NCBI GenBank assembly: GCA_025459175.1 | Contig: JALORC010000017.1 | Span: forward strand, 54,831 to 118,830 | Direction of reading: 5' to 3' | Origin: Planctomycetota bacterium | GTDB lineage: Bacteria; Planctomycetota; UBA1135; UBA2386 | Length of the DNA stretch: 64,000 nucleotides | In this document: piece after piece, positions 51,173-61,169 of the stretch | Numbering within the stretch: the stretch's first letter is position 1 | Layout of the letters: every line of letters starts with the position of its first letter | Translations under genes and position numbers: made by a program | The notes under the pieces: model-generated | What the model was told of the DNA's origin: nothing | What the model saw: the letters and a program-made list of their open reading frames with translations, nothing else | Databases searched by the model: none

Positions 51173-54045
51173 TTGCCTTGCGCGGCGCGGTTGGCTTCCG
51201 CGAGGCTGCGGTAGCGCGCCGCGATCGCCTCGCGCGTCTCCAGCGGCGTCTGCATCGTGACGACCCCGAAGTCCTCGCCAGTGGTCGTGCGCAGCACGGC
51301 CGCCGACAGCGCCCACAGCCGCGGCTCGGTCACCTCGACCAGCAGCCGCGCCAGTTCGGCGACCGGCACCGCGGCGCCGCCGAGCGCGAACTGTTCCGGC
51401 GTCATGCCGTGGCGGACCTGCGCCACCCGCAGCGCGTCGAGCAGCCACTGCCACTGCGGCCGCGCCCGATTGTCGCGATACCACGCCTCGGCGAGGCCGA
51501 TGCGGTCGCCGTCGCCGCTGAGGTCGATGCCGGTGGTGCCCGCCAGCAGGATCGCCGCCGCCGGCGCGTGGGTCGGCTTGCGCAGCAGATCGAGCAGGTC
51601 CGGCACCGACGCGGCGTCCTGGTAGGCGCCGAGCATCAGCACCAGCTGATCGCGGATCTCCGGGTTCTGCACCAGCTCCAGCTGCCGCCGCAGTGCCGGC
51701 ACCACCTGCGAACCACCCTGCCGCTGCAGGTGGTAGCGCGCCAGCGCCCCGATGTCGGTGCCGAACGAGATCACCGCCAGTTCGGCCAGCAGATGGCTGG
51801 CGCGCGGGTCGCGCAGTTCGCCGAGGCCGCGCAGCGCCGCCTCCTTGTCCTCGCGGACCGGCGCGGTCGAGGCGCGCTGCAGCACCGCGAACGCCTGCTC
51901 GCCGCCGACGCGGCCGAGCGAGCGCAGCGCTTCGCGCCGCACCGCCGCCGGCGTGTCGTCGGCGACGATCGCCGCCACCAGCGGCTGGGAAGCCTGCGCC
52001 ACCTGCAGTTGGCCACAGGCCATCACCGCGGCGGTGCGCACGTCGAGATCGGCGTCGGCGAGCAGTTCGACGAGCCGCGGCGCGGCGCGCACGTCGCGCA
52101 CCACCACCAGCTCGTCGATGCCGGCGCGGCGCACCAGCGGGTTCTGGTCCTGCAGCGCGCTCAGCACCGCATCCGGACCGAGCACGCCGAACACGGCGCG
52201 CACCGCGGCGCGGCCGCCGCCCTTGGCCCGCGCCGCCAGATCGACCGCCTGCCGCCAGACCCGATCGCCGTCGACGGCCGCCGCCAGTTCGAGCAGCCGC
52301 AGGTCGAGTTCCTGCAGCTCGGGCCGGCCCTGCAGCGCCGCGATCGCCTGTTCGCCCTCGACCTCGGTGAACAGCTGCTTCCGCTGCGGGTGGCTCACGA
52401 ACTGCTCGAGCGCGCGCGCGCGCAGCGGCTCCGACAGCTTGGACCAGTTGCCGACCACCCGGGCGACGAAGCGGCGGCCGCGCGCGACCGGATCCGGATT
52501 GGCCTCGCGCCAGCGCCGCTCGGCGCGCCAGAACGCGGCCCGGTCGGGCTCGTTGTCGGCGATCCGGTACAGCTGCCACGCCTCGGCATCGACTTGCTGC
52601 TGCACCAGCGCCACCAGCGAATCGAACGCCGGGTACTCCCCGGCCGGCATCGCCACCAGCGACCGGCCCGACGGCACCTGCAGCTGCAGCGAGCGCACGC
52701 GCGGCAACGCACTGTCGACGCGCATGCGCGCCTCGTCGTGGAAGCCGCCGCGGTCGAGCGCCTGCACCAGCTCGAGCATCGCCGCGGGCGCCAGCACGAT
52801 CTCGGTGGCCCCGTCGACCGGTGCGACATCGGCGAACGCCTCCGCCAGCACGCGCACGTGCCGGTTCTCGTGGCGCCAGCTGACCACCGCGCGGGCGGCC
52901 TGGGTGGCGTCGACGTCGATGCGACCGCGCACGCCGAGGAAGTCGGCGCGCTGCAGCTCCCACCACTGGCGCCAGGCGAGGCCTTCGCCGGTCGGCACGA
53001 TGCGGCCGGTGATGCGCAGCAGGCGCTCCTCGGCCGGCCGCCGCAGCAGGTCGAGGCTCGGCACGAACTGCCGCGGCTGCACCACCTCGAGCAGCGCGTC
53101 GACGATCGCCGCATCGGGGAACGCGGCCTGGCCGGGCTCGGCGCGGTAGGCGAGGTCCGCCAGCGGGATCGCCGCCAGCGCGCGGGTCAACGGCTCCAGA
53201 TCGGCGACGCGGGCCTGCAGCGGCGCCGCGAGCCCGGCCGGCAGCACGGCGCGATCGCCGTGTTGGGCCAGCTGCGCCAGCGCGAAGGCGCCATAGACGA
53301 AGCCCCGATCGATCGGCGGCGCGGTCACCAGCCGTTGCAGCACCGGCACCGCCGGCGCACCGACCTGCACCAGCGCCTGGCACGCGGCGCCGGCCAGCGC
53401 CGGGTCCTTCGACAGCAGCTCGACCAGCCGTTCCAGCGCCGGCGGCACCGCCAGCGCGCGCAGCATCTCGACGCCGCGCAGCTGCAGGTCCAACGACTGC
53501 TCGCGCGACAGCTCCAGCGCGAACGGCAGGTCGTCGGCGGTCAGCATCGGGATCAGCACCTCGACCGCGTGCCGGCGCACGCCGGCGATGCGGCCGCGCA
53601 CGCACTGCAGCAGCGCCGCCTTCGCCTCGCTGCCCTTCACGTACACCATCGCGTCGACGACCGGCCGCGTGGCGTCGGCGAGCGGCCGCGCCAGCAGCTG
53701 GAACAGCAACTCGTCGCCGACCTTGCGCCGGCCGGCGCCGTAGCGACGCACGACCAGCATCAGGTTGCCGAGTTCGGTGCCGCGGGCCACGCGCGCGACC
53801 TCGAGCACCAGCGGCTCGATCGCCTCCTCGGCATAGTCGGTGCCGATCCGGTGCAGGCGGCCCTCGACGCGCTCCGGCGATCCGTGCAGGTCGGTCAGGT
53901 CGCGGCGAAAGCGGGTCAGCTCCGACTCGGGCCGGACCGCGGCCACTCTGGCGGCCGGACGATCCTTCGGTGGCGGCAACGTGATGTCGCCCCCGGGCAA
54001 TACCTGAGGCAGCGAGGCGAGGAACAGGGAGGCGACGAAGGTCAT
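51169..54045 (-). CDS. Large HEAT-repeat protein, first gene of the aerotolerance-type operon
   Basis: The protein is 958 residues from the ATG at 54045, starting with a signal-like MTFVASLFLASLPQVLPGGD. HEAT units occur in two blocks, around residues 130-330 (HAVEVLIPMLTADDLPFALE; GAACQALVQVGAPAVPVLQR) and 620-830 (RRAGIDELVVVRDVRAAPRL; RREALRSLGRVGGEQAFAVL). The middle has no recognised fold. It is likely an envelope scaffold; no catalytic motif is visible. It is divergent from the chemoreceptor gene. Confidence 0.85.
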   Translation of the reverse strand: MTFVASLFLASLPQVLPGGDITLPPPKDRPAARVAAVRPESELTRFRRDLTDLHGSPERVEGRLHRIGTDYAEEAIEPLVLEVARVARGTELGNLMLVVRRYGAGRRKVGDELLFQLLARPLADATRPVVDAMVYVKGSEAKAALLQCVRGRIAGVRRHAVEVLIPMLTADDLPFALELSREQSLDLQLRGVEMLRALAVPPALERLVELLSKDPALAGAACQALVQVGAPAVPVLQRLVTAPPIDRGFVYGAFALAQLAQHGDRAVLPAGLAAPLQARVADLEPLTRALAAIPLADLAYRAEPGQAAFPDAAIVDALLEVVQPRQFVPSLDLLRRPAEERLLRITGRIVPTGEGLAWRQWWELQRADFLGVRGRIDVDATQAARAVVSWRHENRHVRVLAEAFADVAPVDGATEIVLAPAAMLELVQALDRGGFHDEARMRVDSALPRVRSLQLQVPSGRSLVAMPAGEYPAFDSLVALVQQQVDAEAWQLYRIADNEPDRAAFWRAERRWREANPDPVARGRRFVARVVGNWSKLSEPLRARALEQFVSHPQRKQLFTEVEGEQAIAALQGRPELQELDLRLLELAAAVDGDRVWRQAVDLAARAKGGGRAAVRAVFGVLGPDAVLSALQDQNPLVRRAGIDELVVVRDVRAAPRLVELLADADLDVRTAAVMACGQLQVAQASQPLVAAIVADDTPAAVRREALRSLGRVGGEQAFAVLQRASTAPVREDKEAALRGLGELRDPRASHLLAELAVISFGTDIGALARYHLQRQGGSQVVPALRRQLELVQNPEIRDQLVLMLGAYQDAASVPDLLDLLRKPTHAPAAAILLAGTTGIDLSGDGDRIGLAEAWYRDNRARPQWQWLLDALRVAQVRHGMTPEQFALGGAAVPVAELARLLVEVTEPRLWALSAAVLRTTTGEDFGVVTMQTPLETREAIAARYRSLAEANRAAQGK

Positions 54046-54147
54046 GCGAGGGACGCCGTTGGGGCTGAACCGGTAGCCGGGGGTCGCGGCCGATGGTTCG
54101 GGAGGGGCGGGATGATAGCGGCGCCGGCCGCGGCTGTCCCGATCCTC

Positions 54148-54166
54148 GATCCCGGGCGCCGGGATC
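54148..54166. repeat. Perfect inverted repeat between divergent genes
   Basis: GATCCCGG and CCGGGATC flank a three-base centre, in the 178-base gap between the HEAT gene start and the chemoreceptor start. The symmetry and position suit an operator for a dimeric regulator, though GC-rich chance palindromes are common here. Confidence 0.35.
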
Positions 54167-54223
54167 TCCCCCATGCAGCCGGCCCGGGCCGGACGTCGAT
54201 GGCGACTGCCGAGAGGTAACCAG

Positions 54224-56440
54224 ATGCTCGCCCGATCCCTGCAATCGAAGCTGATCGCATTCAGCCTGCTGTGTGGCGCCGTGCCGCTGGCCGGCTTCAC
54301 CGCCTGGACCGCCTGGTACGGCGGCAACTCGCTCGGCAGCGCCAGTGAACGCGCCCACGCCGCGCTGACGACGGCCGCCGGGCTGCGCCTGGGCGCCATC
54401 CGCGACGTCATGGCCGGTTCGCTGCACGAATACGAAAAGGGCGTGCGCGCCGACGTCGAGATGCTGGCCAGCGATCCGACCACCCGCACCGCGATGCAGC
54501 GCTTCGCCGCCGCGTTCCCGAACGACGACGGCTGCGACCAACCGGTGTCGATCCTGCGCCAGGACGTAGGCGCCTACTATCGCGATGCGTTCGGCGTGGA
54601 GTATGCGCGGCTCAACGACGGCGCCAGCTCGCCGGCCGAAGCTTGGCTGGAACGCCTGTCGCCGACCACCCTGCGCCGCCAGCGCACGTTCCTGCAGCAG
54701 AACCCGCACCCACTCGGCCAGAAACACCAGCTCGATCGCCCGAGCGGCGACGAATCCGACTACGCGCGCGCCCACGGCGAACTGCAGCCGCACTTCCGGC
54801 GCCTCGTCGAACGGGTCGGCTACTACGACGTGTTCCTGGTCGACCTCGACGGCAACGTCGTCTACTCGGTGTTCAAGGAACTCGACTTCGCGACCTCGTT
54901 GCGCGACGGGCCGCACGCGAGCACCGGCCTCGGCACCGTGGTGCAGCAGGCGCTGCAGGCAACCGCCGGCACCGTGACCGCCAGCGACTTCGCCCGCTAT
55001 GCGCCGTCGTACGAGGCCGCCGCCGCGTTCGCCGCGGCGCCGGTGTTCGACGGCGATCGCCGGCTCGGCGCGGTGGCGGTGCAGCTGCCGCTCGATCGCA
55101 TCAGCCGCGTGATGGGCCAGACCGGCGGGCTCGGCGAGACCGGCGAGGCGTTCCTGGTCGGCGCCGACCATCACATGCGCAGTGATTCCCGTCGCGACCC
55201 GAAGCGACTCTCGGTGCAGGCGAGCTTCCGCGACCCTCAGCACGGCCGCATCGACAACGACGCGGTGAACGGCGCGCTGGCCGGCCGCGCGAACATCGGC
55301 AACCATCGCAATCACCTCGGCAAGGAGGTGCTCGGCGCGAGCACCGGCGTCGAGTTCCTCGGCCAGCGCTGGGCGATGTGCGTCGAGCAGGAGGTCGACG
55401 AAGCGCTCGCCGCCGCGAGCGAACTGCGGGCCGAGGGCGACCTGCGGCAGCGCACGTTCGTGCAGCTCGGCGTGCTGCTGTGCGCGATCATCGCCGGCGC
55501 CACCGCCGCCGCCGGCTGGTGGCTCGCGCGCAAGCTCGCCGCCCCGGCCCGCGCCGGCGCCACGGCGCTGGCCGCGGTCGCGACCGGGGACCTGCGGCCC
55601 CGCCTGCACACGTCGAGTCGCGACGAGATCGGCGCGATGAGCCAGTCGTTGAACGAGGCGCTCGATGCGCTCGGCACCACGCTGGCGCAGACCCAGCGCG
55701 GCATCACCGGCATCGACGCGACCACCGGCGACCTGCGTTCGTGCAGCATGTCGCTGGCCGACGCGGCGAGCACCACCGCTGCCAACCTGCAGGAGATGCG
55801 GGCGACGATCGCCGAGATCGTGCAGCTCAGTGCGGGCAACGCCGCGGAGACCACCGCTGCCAACCAACTGGCGCAGCAGGCCCAGGCCTCGGTGGTCACC
55901 GGGCAGGCCGCCACCGACCGCATGGCGCGCACGATGCAGGAGGCGCAGGAAGCGGCCACCGCGGTGACACAGGTGCTGTCGACGATCGACGCGATCGCGT
56001 TCCAGACCAACCTGCTGGCGCTGAACGCCGCCGTCGAGGCCGCGCGCGCCGGCGACGCCGGCCGCGGCTTCGCGGTGGTCGCCGAGGAGGTGCGCAATCT
56101 CGCCCAGCGCAGCGCCAGCGCCGCCAAGGAGACCGCCGAACGCATCCGCGCCTCGGCCGAACGCACCGACGCCGGCGCCCAGGCGGTGCAGGACGTGCTG
56201 GCCAGCTTCGCCGCGATCGCCGACGCGCAGCAGAAGGTCAGCGCCCTGATCGCCAACGTGCAGCGGGCGACCGGCACCGAGAGCGGCCACCTGCAGACCG
56301 TCGACCAGGCGGTGGCGCGCATCGACGCGATGACGCAGACCAACGCCAGCGCCGCCGAGCAGCTGACGGCGTCGGTGGCGACCACGCAGGAACAGACCGC
56401 GGCGATGCGGCGCGCGATGGAGCAGTTCGTGCTGGCGTGA
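54224..56440 (+). CDS. Methyl-accepting chemotaxis protein
   Basis: The protein is 738 residues from the ATG at 54224, with GAGAGG seven bases upstream. A membrane helix ([20 protein letters not shown]) is followed by a large periplasmic sensor domain of about 370 residues with Cache-like segments ([40 protein letters not shown]). A second helix and a HAMP-like linker lead to the coiled-coil signalling domain with hairpin tip [20 protein letters not shown] and [19 protein letters not shown]. It signals to CheA/CheW, none of which lies in the window. It may relate to pilus-based motility, since no flagellar genes are seen. Confidence 0.93.
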   Translation: MLARSLQSKLIAFSLLCGAVPLAGFTAWTAWYGGNSLGSASERAHAALTTAAGLRLGAIRDVMAGSLHEYEKGVRADVEMLASDPTTRTAMQRFAAAFPNDDGCDQPVSILRQDVGAYYRDAFGVEYARLNDGASSPAEAWLERLSPTTLRRQRTFLQQNPHPLGQKHQLDRPSGDESDYARAHGELQPHFRRLVERVGYYDVFLVDLDGNVVYSVFKELDFATSLRDGPHASTGLGTVVQQALQATAGTVTASDFARYAPSYEAAAAFAAAPVFDGDRRLGAVAVQLPLDRISRVMGQTGGLGETGEAFLVGADHHMRSDSRRDPKRLSVQASFRDPQHGRIDNDAVNGALAGRANIGNHRNHLGKEVLGASTGVEFLGQRWAMCVEQEVDEALAAASELRAEGDLRQRTFVQLGVLLCAIIAGATAAAGWWLARKLAAPARAGATALAAVATGDLRPRLHTSSRDEIGAMSQSLNEALDALGTTLAQTQRGITGIDATTGDLRSCSMSLADAASTTAANLQEMRATIAEIVQLSAGNAAETTAANQLAQQAQASVVTGQAATDRMARTMQEAQEAATAVTQVLSTIDAIAFQTNLLALNAAVEAARAGDAGRGFAVVAEEVRNLAQRSASAAKETAERIRASAERTDAGAQAVQDVLASFAAIADAQQKVSALIANVQRATGTESGHLQTVDQAVARIDAMTQTNASAAEQLTASVATTQEQTAAMRRAMEQFVLA

Positions 56441-56506
56441 GCCGGGCCCCCGCGCCGCCGCCGCCACCCTTGCATCCGCGCCGGCCGGCGCCACCATCGC
56501 GCCCCC

Positions 56507-57430
56507 TTGCCCTCCGCCCTGCGCGTCCACGGCGCGTTGATCACGGTGTCGCTGCTGTTCGGCGGCAACTACGTGTTCACCAAGCGCATCCTCGCCCACG
56601 TCACGCCGGGCTCGTGGGTGCTGTTCCGGCTGCTGGCGGCGACCGCGGTGCTGCTGCCGCTGGCGCTGTGGCTGCGGCGACGCGGAGGCCTGCCGCGCGG
56701 TCGCGTGCTGCTGGGGCTCGTGGTGGCGGCGCTGCTCGGCGTGGCGGCCAACCAGGTGCTGTTCGTCGAAGGCCTCGCGCGCACGACGCCGGAGCACAGC
56801 GCGGTGGTCAACGCGCTGATCCCGACCTGGACGCTGCTGATCGCGGTCGCGGTCGGTCAGGAACGGTTGAGCCTCGTGCGCGTGCTGGCGGTGCTGTGCT
56901 CGCTGCTCGGGGTGTCGTACTTGCTGGGCGCGGACCGGGTGCTGTTCGGCAGTGATGATGGCAGCGGCAGTGGCGCCGGCAGTGGCGGCGGCAGCACCCT
57001 GCTCGGTGATCTGCTGTCGATGAGCAACGGCTTCGTGTTCGCGCTGCACCTCGTGCTGCTGCGGCGGATCGGGCGCGACGTCGATCCGTGGACGTCGACC
57101 GCGATCCTGTTCGTCGTCGGCACTTCGATGCTGGCGCTGTGGAGCGGGTCCGGCGTCACGGCCGCGGATGTAGCCGCGGTGACGACACCGCCGGTGCTGT
57201 GGTTCGCGTTGTATGTGGTGCTGGCGGCGACGGTGTTGACGTATGCGCTGAACACCTGGGCGCTGCGGCACACGCAGAGTTCGCAGGTGGCGTTGTACAT
57301 CAACGTGCAGCCGCTGGTGGCGGCGGTGCTGAACGCGGCGATGGGCGCGCCGTGGCCGGACCATCGCTTTCTGGTGGCGGTCGTGATGGTCGGGGTCGGG
57401 CTGTGGCTGCAGGCGCGGGCGGGGCGGTGA
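56507..57430 (+). CDS. EamA/DMT-family transporter
   Basis: The 307-residue protein is read from a TTG at 56507; no clear ribosome-binding site is visible, so the start is uncertain. Ten hydrophobic helices form two EamA repeats, the first starting GALITVSLLFGGNYVFTKRI and the second with SMSNGFVFALHLVLLRRIGR. A Gly/Ser-rich loop (GSDDGSGSGAGSGGG) separates them. Family members export amino acids or other small metabolites; the substrate cannot be read from sequence. Confidence 0.88.
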   Translation: MPSALRVHGALITVSLLFGGNYVFTKRILAHVTPGSWVLFRLLAATAVLLPLALWLRRRGGLPRGRVLLGLVVAALLGVAANQVLFVEGLARTTPEHSAVVNALIPTWTLLIAVAVGQERLSLVRVLAVLCSLLGVSYLLGADRVLFGSDDGSGSGAGSGGGSTLLGDLLSMSNGFVFALHLVLLRRIGRDVDPWTSTAILFVVGTSMLALWSGSGVTAADVAAVTTPPVLWFALYVVLAATVLTYALNTWALRHTQSSQVALYINVQPLVAAVLNAAMGAPWPDHRFLVAVVMVGVGLWLQARAGR

Positions 57431-57503
57431 GGCTGGTGTGCACGACGCGCAACCGGGCTGCAGTGGCCCGGGTGAGATCGAGAATCCCGGATAGACTCTG
57501 ACC

Positions 57504-60500
57504 ATGACCGCGCCCATCCGTCCTCCAGATGTCTTTCTTTCCTACAGTCGCCGCTCCCCGGCGGTGTGCGACCAGGTCATGGCACTGGTCGAGGGCAAGC
57601 TGAATCTGGCAGTCTTCCGGGACGTCGACGACATCCATCCTGGCGCGCGTTGGACCGTGGAGATCCAGCGCCTGCTTGATGCAGGTCTTCGCCCAGCCGT
57701 GCTCCTGCTCGCCACGCGAGCGGCCATCGATCGCCCCGACAACATCGTCCACGAACTCACTCTTGCGCTTCGGAACGGGCTCCACATCGTGCCCATCGAG
57801 ATCGAGCCTGGGTGCGCGCGCCCAATCCTCAACGCGGCGATCTCCGCCGCCGGGCCGATGTCGGATCACGATCAAGGCCTACCACAGGTAGTCTCAGTTT
57901 CCGACCTGCCTTCGGGCAGTTCGCGACTCGAGGACGAGCTGCGCCGCGGCCTGCTCGGCCCGCGTCTCGAAGAGCTGCTCGCGCGACGGAGCGAGGAATA
58001 CGCCGCCTGGCGAGCGAACCTGACCCGCGAACAGAGTTTCTGGGCCGACGCAATCTCACCCTATGCGGATACGATAACAGCCTCGGGAGGCTTAGTGCTG
58101 ATCGGACCGGCCGGCGCAGGGAAGAGCTCGCTCGCGGCACACATCGTGGACCGCCTCCCGGCTGAGGCCCTGAGTGCGCCACAGCGCACTGCGCAAGGAC
58201 GCCCCATCCGGCTGCGCCCGCTGCTGCTGCGTGAATCTGACCTGCGCGACCGCGGCGACAATCTGGCGCGCGAAATCGGCGCCCGCAATGTCGAGGAGCT
58301 CCAGGCACACCTCGAAGCCTGCCGCCACGCCTTCGGCGTCCAAATCCTGTTCGTCGTCGACGGGCTGGACCAAATGGCGCCGGACATCGGGAAGACGTTC
58401 CACGAGTATGCCAAGTCATTGGCGCGGCTCTCTCGCGTTGCGCCCACGATGGTGACTTGCCGCCGCGAGGTCTGGGACGAGGCCTACTCCCGTGAATTGT
58501 CGCTGCGTCGGCACGACATCGAGGAGATCGCCCCGGCTACGGTCCAACGAGCACTCGAGGCGAGGTTCCCGCGACGGGACCTGCACGCAAACCCGCTCCT
58601 ACGGCGCGCGCTCTTCCTCGATCTCTGCCTGACACACGGAGAGCGCTGGGGCACCGTCCCTGACGACGACTTGCTCTTCATCGGACAACTCTGGCGCGAC
58701 CTTGCCAACGACCACCGCCAACCGAGCCGCGGTGGCCTCGTCTCCAACCGTGGGGCGCTGAACGCCATAGCGGATGCACAGCTGGAACGTAGTCGCTTCG
58801 ATGTCCCATGGAAGGCTCTCACCGCGCCCCTGTCAGTCGACGTTGTGGCGGCGCTGAATACGTTGATCGAAAGTCGCATTCTTCGCCGCACGGCAGACGG
58901 CACGGTTCGATTCTCGCACGACCTGCTCGACGCATTCAGCATGGCGGAAGGGCTGTTTGCCGCCCCGCACCGCATCGAAGCCTTCCTGCAAGCGCTGGCC
59001 GAGGACGGCATGTGGTCTGTTGCCGCGACCTACGCTGCACTCGCCCGTCGCCGGAACCCGGAACTCGTCAGGGCGCTCTTTGCGCGATTCCTCGACATAC
59101 TGGATGACAAGCCGAAGGGGGACCCTGCGATGGCCCGAGCCTGGGCCGTGACCTATGCGCTGCAGGAACGGTTCGAAGACTTCCTGCCCTTCATCCTCGA
59201 GTGCTTCTCGACAGACGAACTGCTGCGCGGCGACGCCACTGACCTTCGCAGCAGCCTTTCACCGCCGCGGTTGACCCAGCCCGCGGCAAGCACGCTGGCC
59301 TCGGCCTTCCTCGCGCTCCAAGGGGGGCGCGTCGCGGATGCGGCACAAGTCCTGCCCCGGCTGCAGGGGAAACTCTACTCATGGCGACTTCGCTTCCGGG
59401 TCGTGGACGCGATCGCGAAGTTCGACGCTCCAGAAGCCCGAGATGCCCTCCTTGGATTTGCCCGATCGCAGATCAAGGCGCGCGCACAGCACAGCGACAG
59501 CTATGACGAGCGCGCCCTCGTCGCTGCCATCCGGGCGCTCGGTGCGTACGACGATGCGGCGGTCGGCGAGGCACTGCGGGTGCTGGAGCAGGACAACACG
59601 CTGCACCCGCGGATCCGCCGTGCGGCGCAACAGAGCCTAGGCCAGGGTCGCAGCAGCCTGGCCAAGCCCCTCGTGCTCACCGAGGAGGAGATCGTGGCGG
59701 ACCTGAGTCCGTTCGAAAGAGTATCCAACCAGGAGAATGGCAAGCGCTACACCGACTGGCGCGGTGTCGAAGCCGCAGCCAAGGCGGTCGAGTCGCGCAT
59801 TCGCTCGACCGGGAGCCAGCCGTCCAAGGTCGTCGTCGCGGCGTTGATCGGGGCGCTCGATCACGTCCAGACCGCGGTGCGCTGCACCGTCGCGGAATGC
59901 CTGGCTCTTGTGGATTCCCCGGACGCCGGTGCAGCACTGGTAGCCGAGCTCGGGGAGACGGATGTCCCACCCCAGGTACGCGGTGCGTGCGTGGCGGCAG
60001 TGCGATGCGTCCTGCAACGCACTTCCGGGCAACGTCGGCTCGCGCTCCGGCTCGACGTGGCGCGGGCAGGGTTGGTCGCGCGATGGCGCGGCCTAGACCG
60101 CGCCGCGGAGGCGCTGTGGGAGCTCTCGACAGGCCGCGAAATGACAGGTTGTTGGCCGATCATCGGTCTTGGTGCGGCCCTGACGCCGATCGGCATCGGG
60201 GCGCTGCAATGCGACGAGACGTTCGCCGAGGCGCCACCACCGACGAGCTGGGCCGGTTCGATCCTGCACCCCGACGAACTCGCCGCAGTCGGCCCGGAGT
60301 TCGAGGCCAAGTTCCGTTACACGAAAGTAAGCTCGGACGGCGACGGCTTGACGCTCTCGATCGAACGCTCGAGCTGGCCGGTCGCGCGGACCTTCCACTT
60401 GGTCGCGCGCGCGGCGCCGGAGCGGATCGCGCCGCAGTTCCCCACGGCGGCACTGCTACCGCGGCCGCTCGGCGGGGCCGCCGCACCAGGTGTGGCGTGT

Positions 60501-60992
60501 GTGCACGTCATCGTCCGGACGTCGGACGCATGCGTGCTCCTGGCACAGCGCTCGCCGAAGGCCAGCTACTTTCCCAGCGCGTGGTCGGTCAGCTTCGAGG
60601 AGCAGGTGACGGCTCGCCTGGATGGCACGCCGGAAGACGCCATCGATGCCGCACGGCGCGGTTTCGAAGAAGAGTTCGGCCTCACCGTGGCGCGCAACGC
60701 GGCGACTGTCCGTGGGGCGATGCTGGAACTGGACACGTTCAACGTCGTCGTCGTAGTGCGTCTCGACGTGCCTCACACAGCGGAGGAGATTCGCATCCGC
60801 CGCACCACGGAGCCACGGCCGCGTCACCACGATGCAACGGCGGCGTTGGCCTTTCTAGACGATGCCCCCACTCGATTGACTGCGCTCGTGGAGGGGGACA
60901 CGGACCATTGGCCGTTGCACCCGACAGCACACTTGCGGCTGCTGTTCGCCGGACTCGTAGATCACGATCCCGGGGCAGATTCGAGGGGCTAG
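57504..60992 (+). CDS. TIR - NACHT/STAND NTPase - HEAT-like - Nudix-like protein (putative immune/conflict protein)
   Basis: A 1162-residue protein from the ATG at 57504. Residues 8-130 are TIR-like: PDVFLSYSRRS, AVFRDVDDIHPGARW, and Glu84 in NIVHELTLAL at the catalytic-glutamate position. Residues 195-470 hold a STAND/NACHT-like NTPase with Walker A LIGPAGAGKSS (201-209), Walker B ILFVVDGLDQM (Asp286) and a sensor-like MVTCRREVW. Residues about 600-870 are helical, HEAT-like repeats (RALVAAIRALGAYDDAAVGE). Residues about 995-1140 are Nudix-like: CVLLAQRSPKASYFPSAWSV, then EDAIDAARRGFEEEFGL, which keeps E-x7-R and EExG but has Gly for the Glu after Arg and lacks the usual first Gly. TIR domains cleave NAD in many defence proteins; Nudix domains bind or hydrolyse ADP-ribose-like products. 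The role is inferred. Confidence 0.8.
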   Translation: MTAPIRPPDVFLSYSRRSPAVCDQVMALVEGKLNLAVFRDVDDIHPGARWTVEIQRLLDAGLRPAVLLLATRAAIDRPDNIVHELTLALRNGLHIVPIEIEPGCARPILNAAISAAGPMSDHDQGLPQVVSVSDLPSGSSRLEDELRRGLLGPRLEELLARRSEEYAAWRANLTREQSFWADAISPYADTITASGGLVLIGPAGAGKSSLAAHIVDRLPAEALSAPQRTAQGRPIRLRPLLLRESDLRDRGDNLAREIGARNVEELQAHLEACRHAFGVQILFVVDGLDQMAPDIGKTFHEYAKSLARLSRVAPTMVTCRREVWDEAYSRELSLRRHDIEEIAPATVQRALEARFPRRDLHANPLLRRALFLDLCLTHGERWGTVPDDDLLFIGQLWRDLANDHRQPSRGGLVSNRGALNAIADAQLERSRFDVPWKALTAPLSVDVVAALNTLIESRILRRTADGTVRFSHDLLDAFSMAEGLFAAPHRIEAFLQALAEDGMWSVAATYAALARRRNPELVRALFARFLDILDDKPKGDPAMARAWAVTYALQERFEDFLPFILECFSTDELLRGDATDLRSSLSPPRLTQPAASTLASAFLALQGGRVADAAQVLPRLQGKLYSWRLRFRVVDAIAKFDAPEARDALLGFARSQIKARAQHSDSYDERALVAAIRALGAYDDAAVGEALRVLEQDNTLHPRIRRAAQQSLGQGRSSLAKPLVLTEEEIVADLSPFERVSNQENGKRYTDWRGVEAAAKAVESRIRSTGSQPSKVVVAALIGALDHVQTAVRCTVAECLALVDSPDAGAALVAELGETDVPPQVRGACVAAVRCVLQRTSGQRRLALRLDVARAGLVARWRGLDRAAEALWELSTGREMTGCWPIIGLGAALTPIGIGALQCDETFAEAPPPTSWAGSILHPDELAAVGPEFEAKFRYTKVSSDGDGLTLSIERSSWPVARTFHLVARAAPERIAPQFPTAALLPRPLGGAAAPGVACVHVIVRTSDACVLLAQRSPKASYFPSAWSVSFEEQVTARLDGTPEDAIDAARRGFEEEFGLTVARNAATVRGAMLELDTFNVVVVVRLDVPHTAEEIRIRRTTEPRPRHHDATAALAFLDDAPTRLTALVEGDTDHWPLHPTAHLRLLFAGLVDHDPGADSRG

Positions 60993-61169
60993 CAGCCGGC
61001 CCGCGGCGAGGGAGAACGGACCGGAAAATGCAGGTGCCTAGGTGGCCGCCACGCCCCTGCGCGCCCGTGCGGCGATCGGTGCCAGACTGCCCATGCGCCG
61101 CGGATCGGCCGTCAGCGCGCCTGCGCTGGCAGCCACCGCCCAATCCACCTACCTTGCCACACGCCGGCC

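Noticed and set aside
51173..57517. Very long minus-strand open frame (over 2000 codons) continuing upstream from the 146-residue protein
   Set aside because: It runs antisense to the chemoreceptor and EamA genes and out of frame through the HEAT gene. Its translation is Arg/His/Ala-rich with no domain, typical of stop-poor shadow frames in high-GC DNA.
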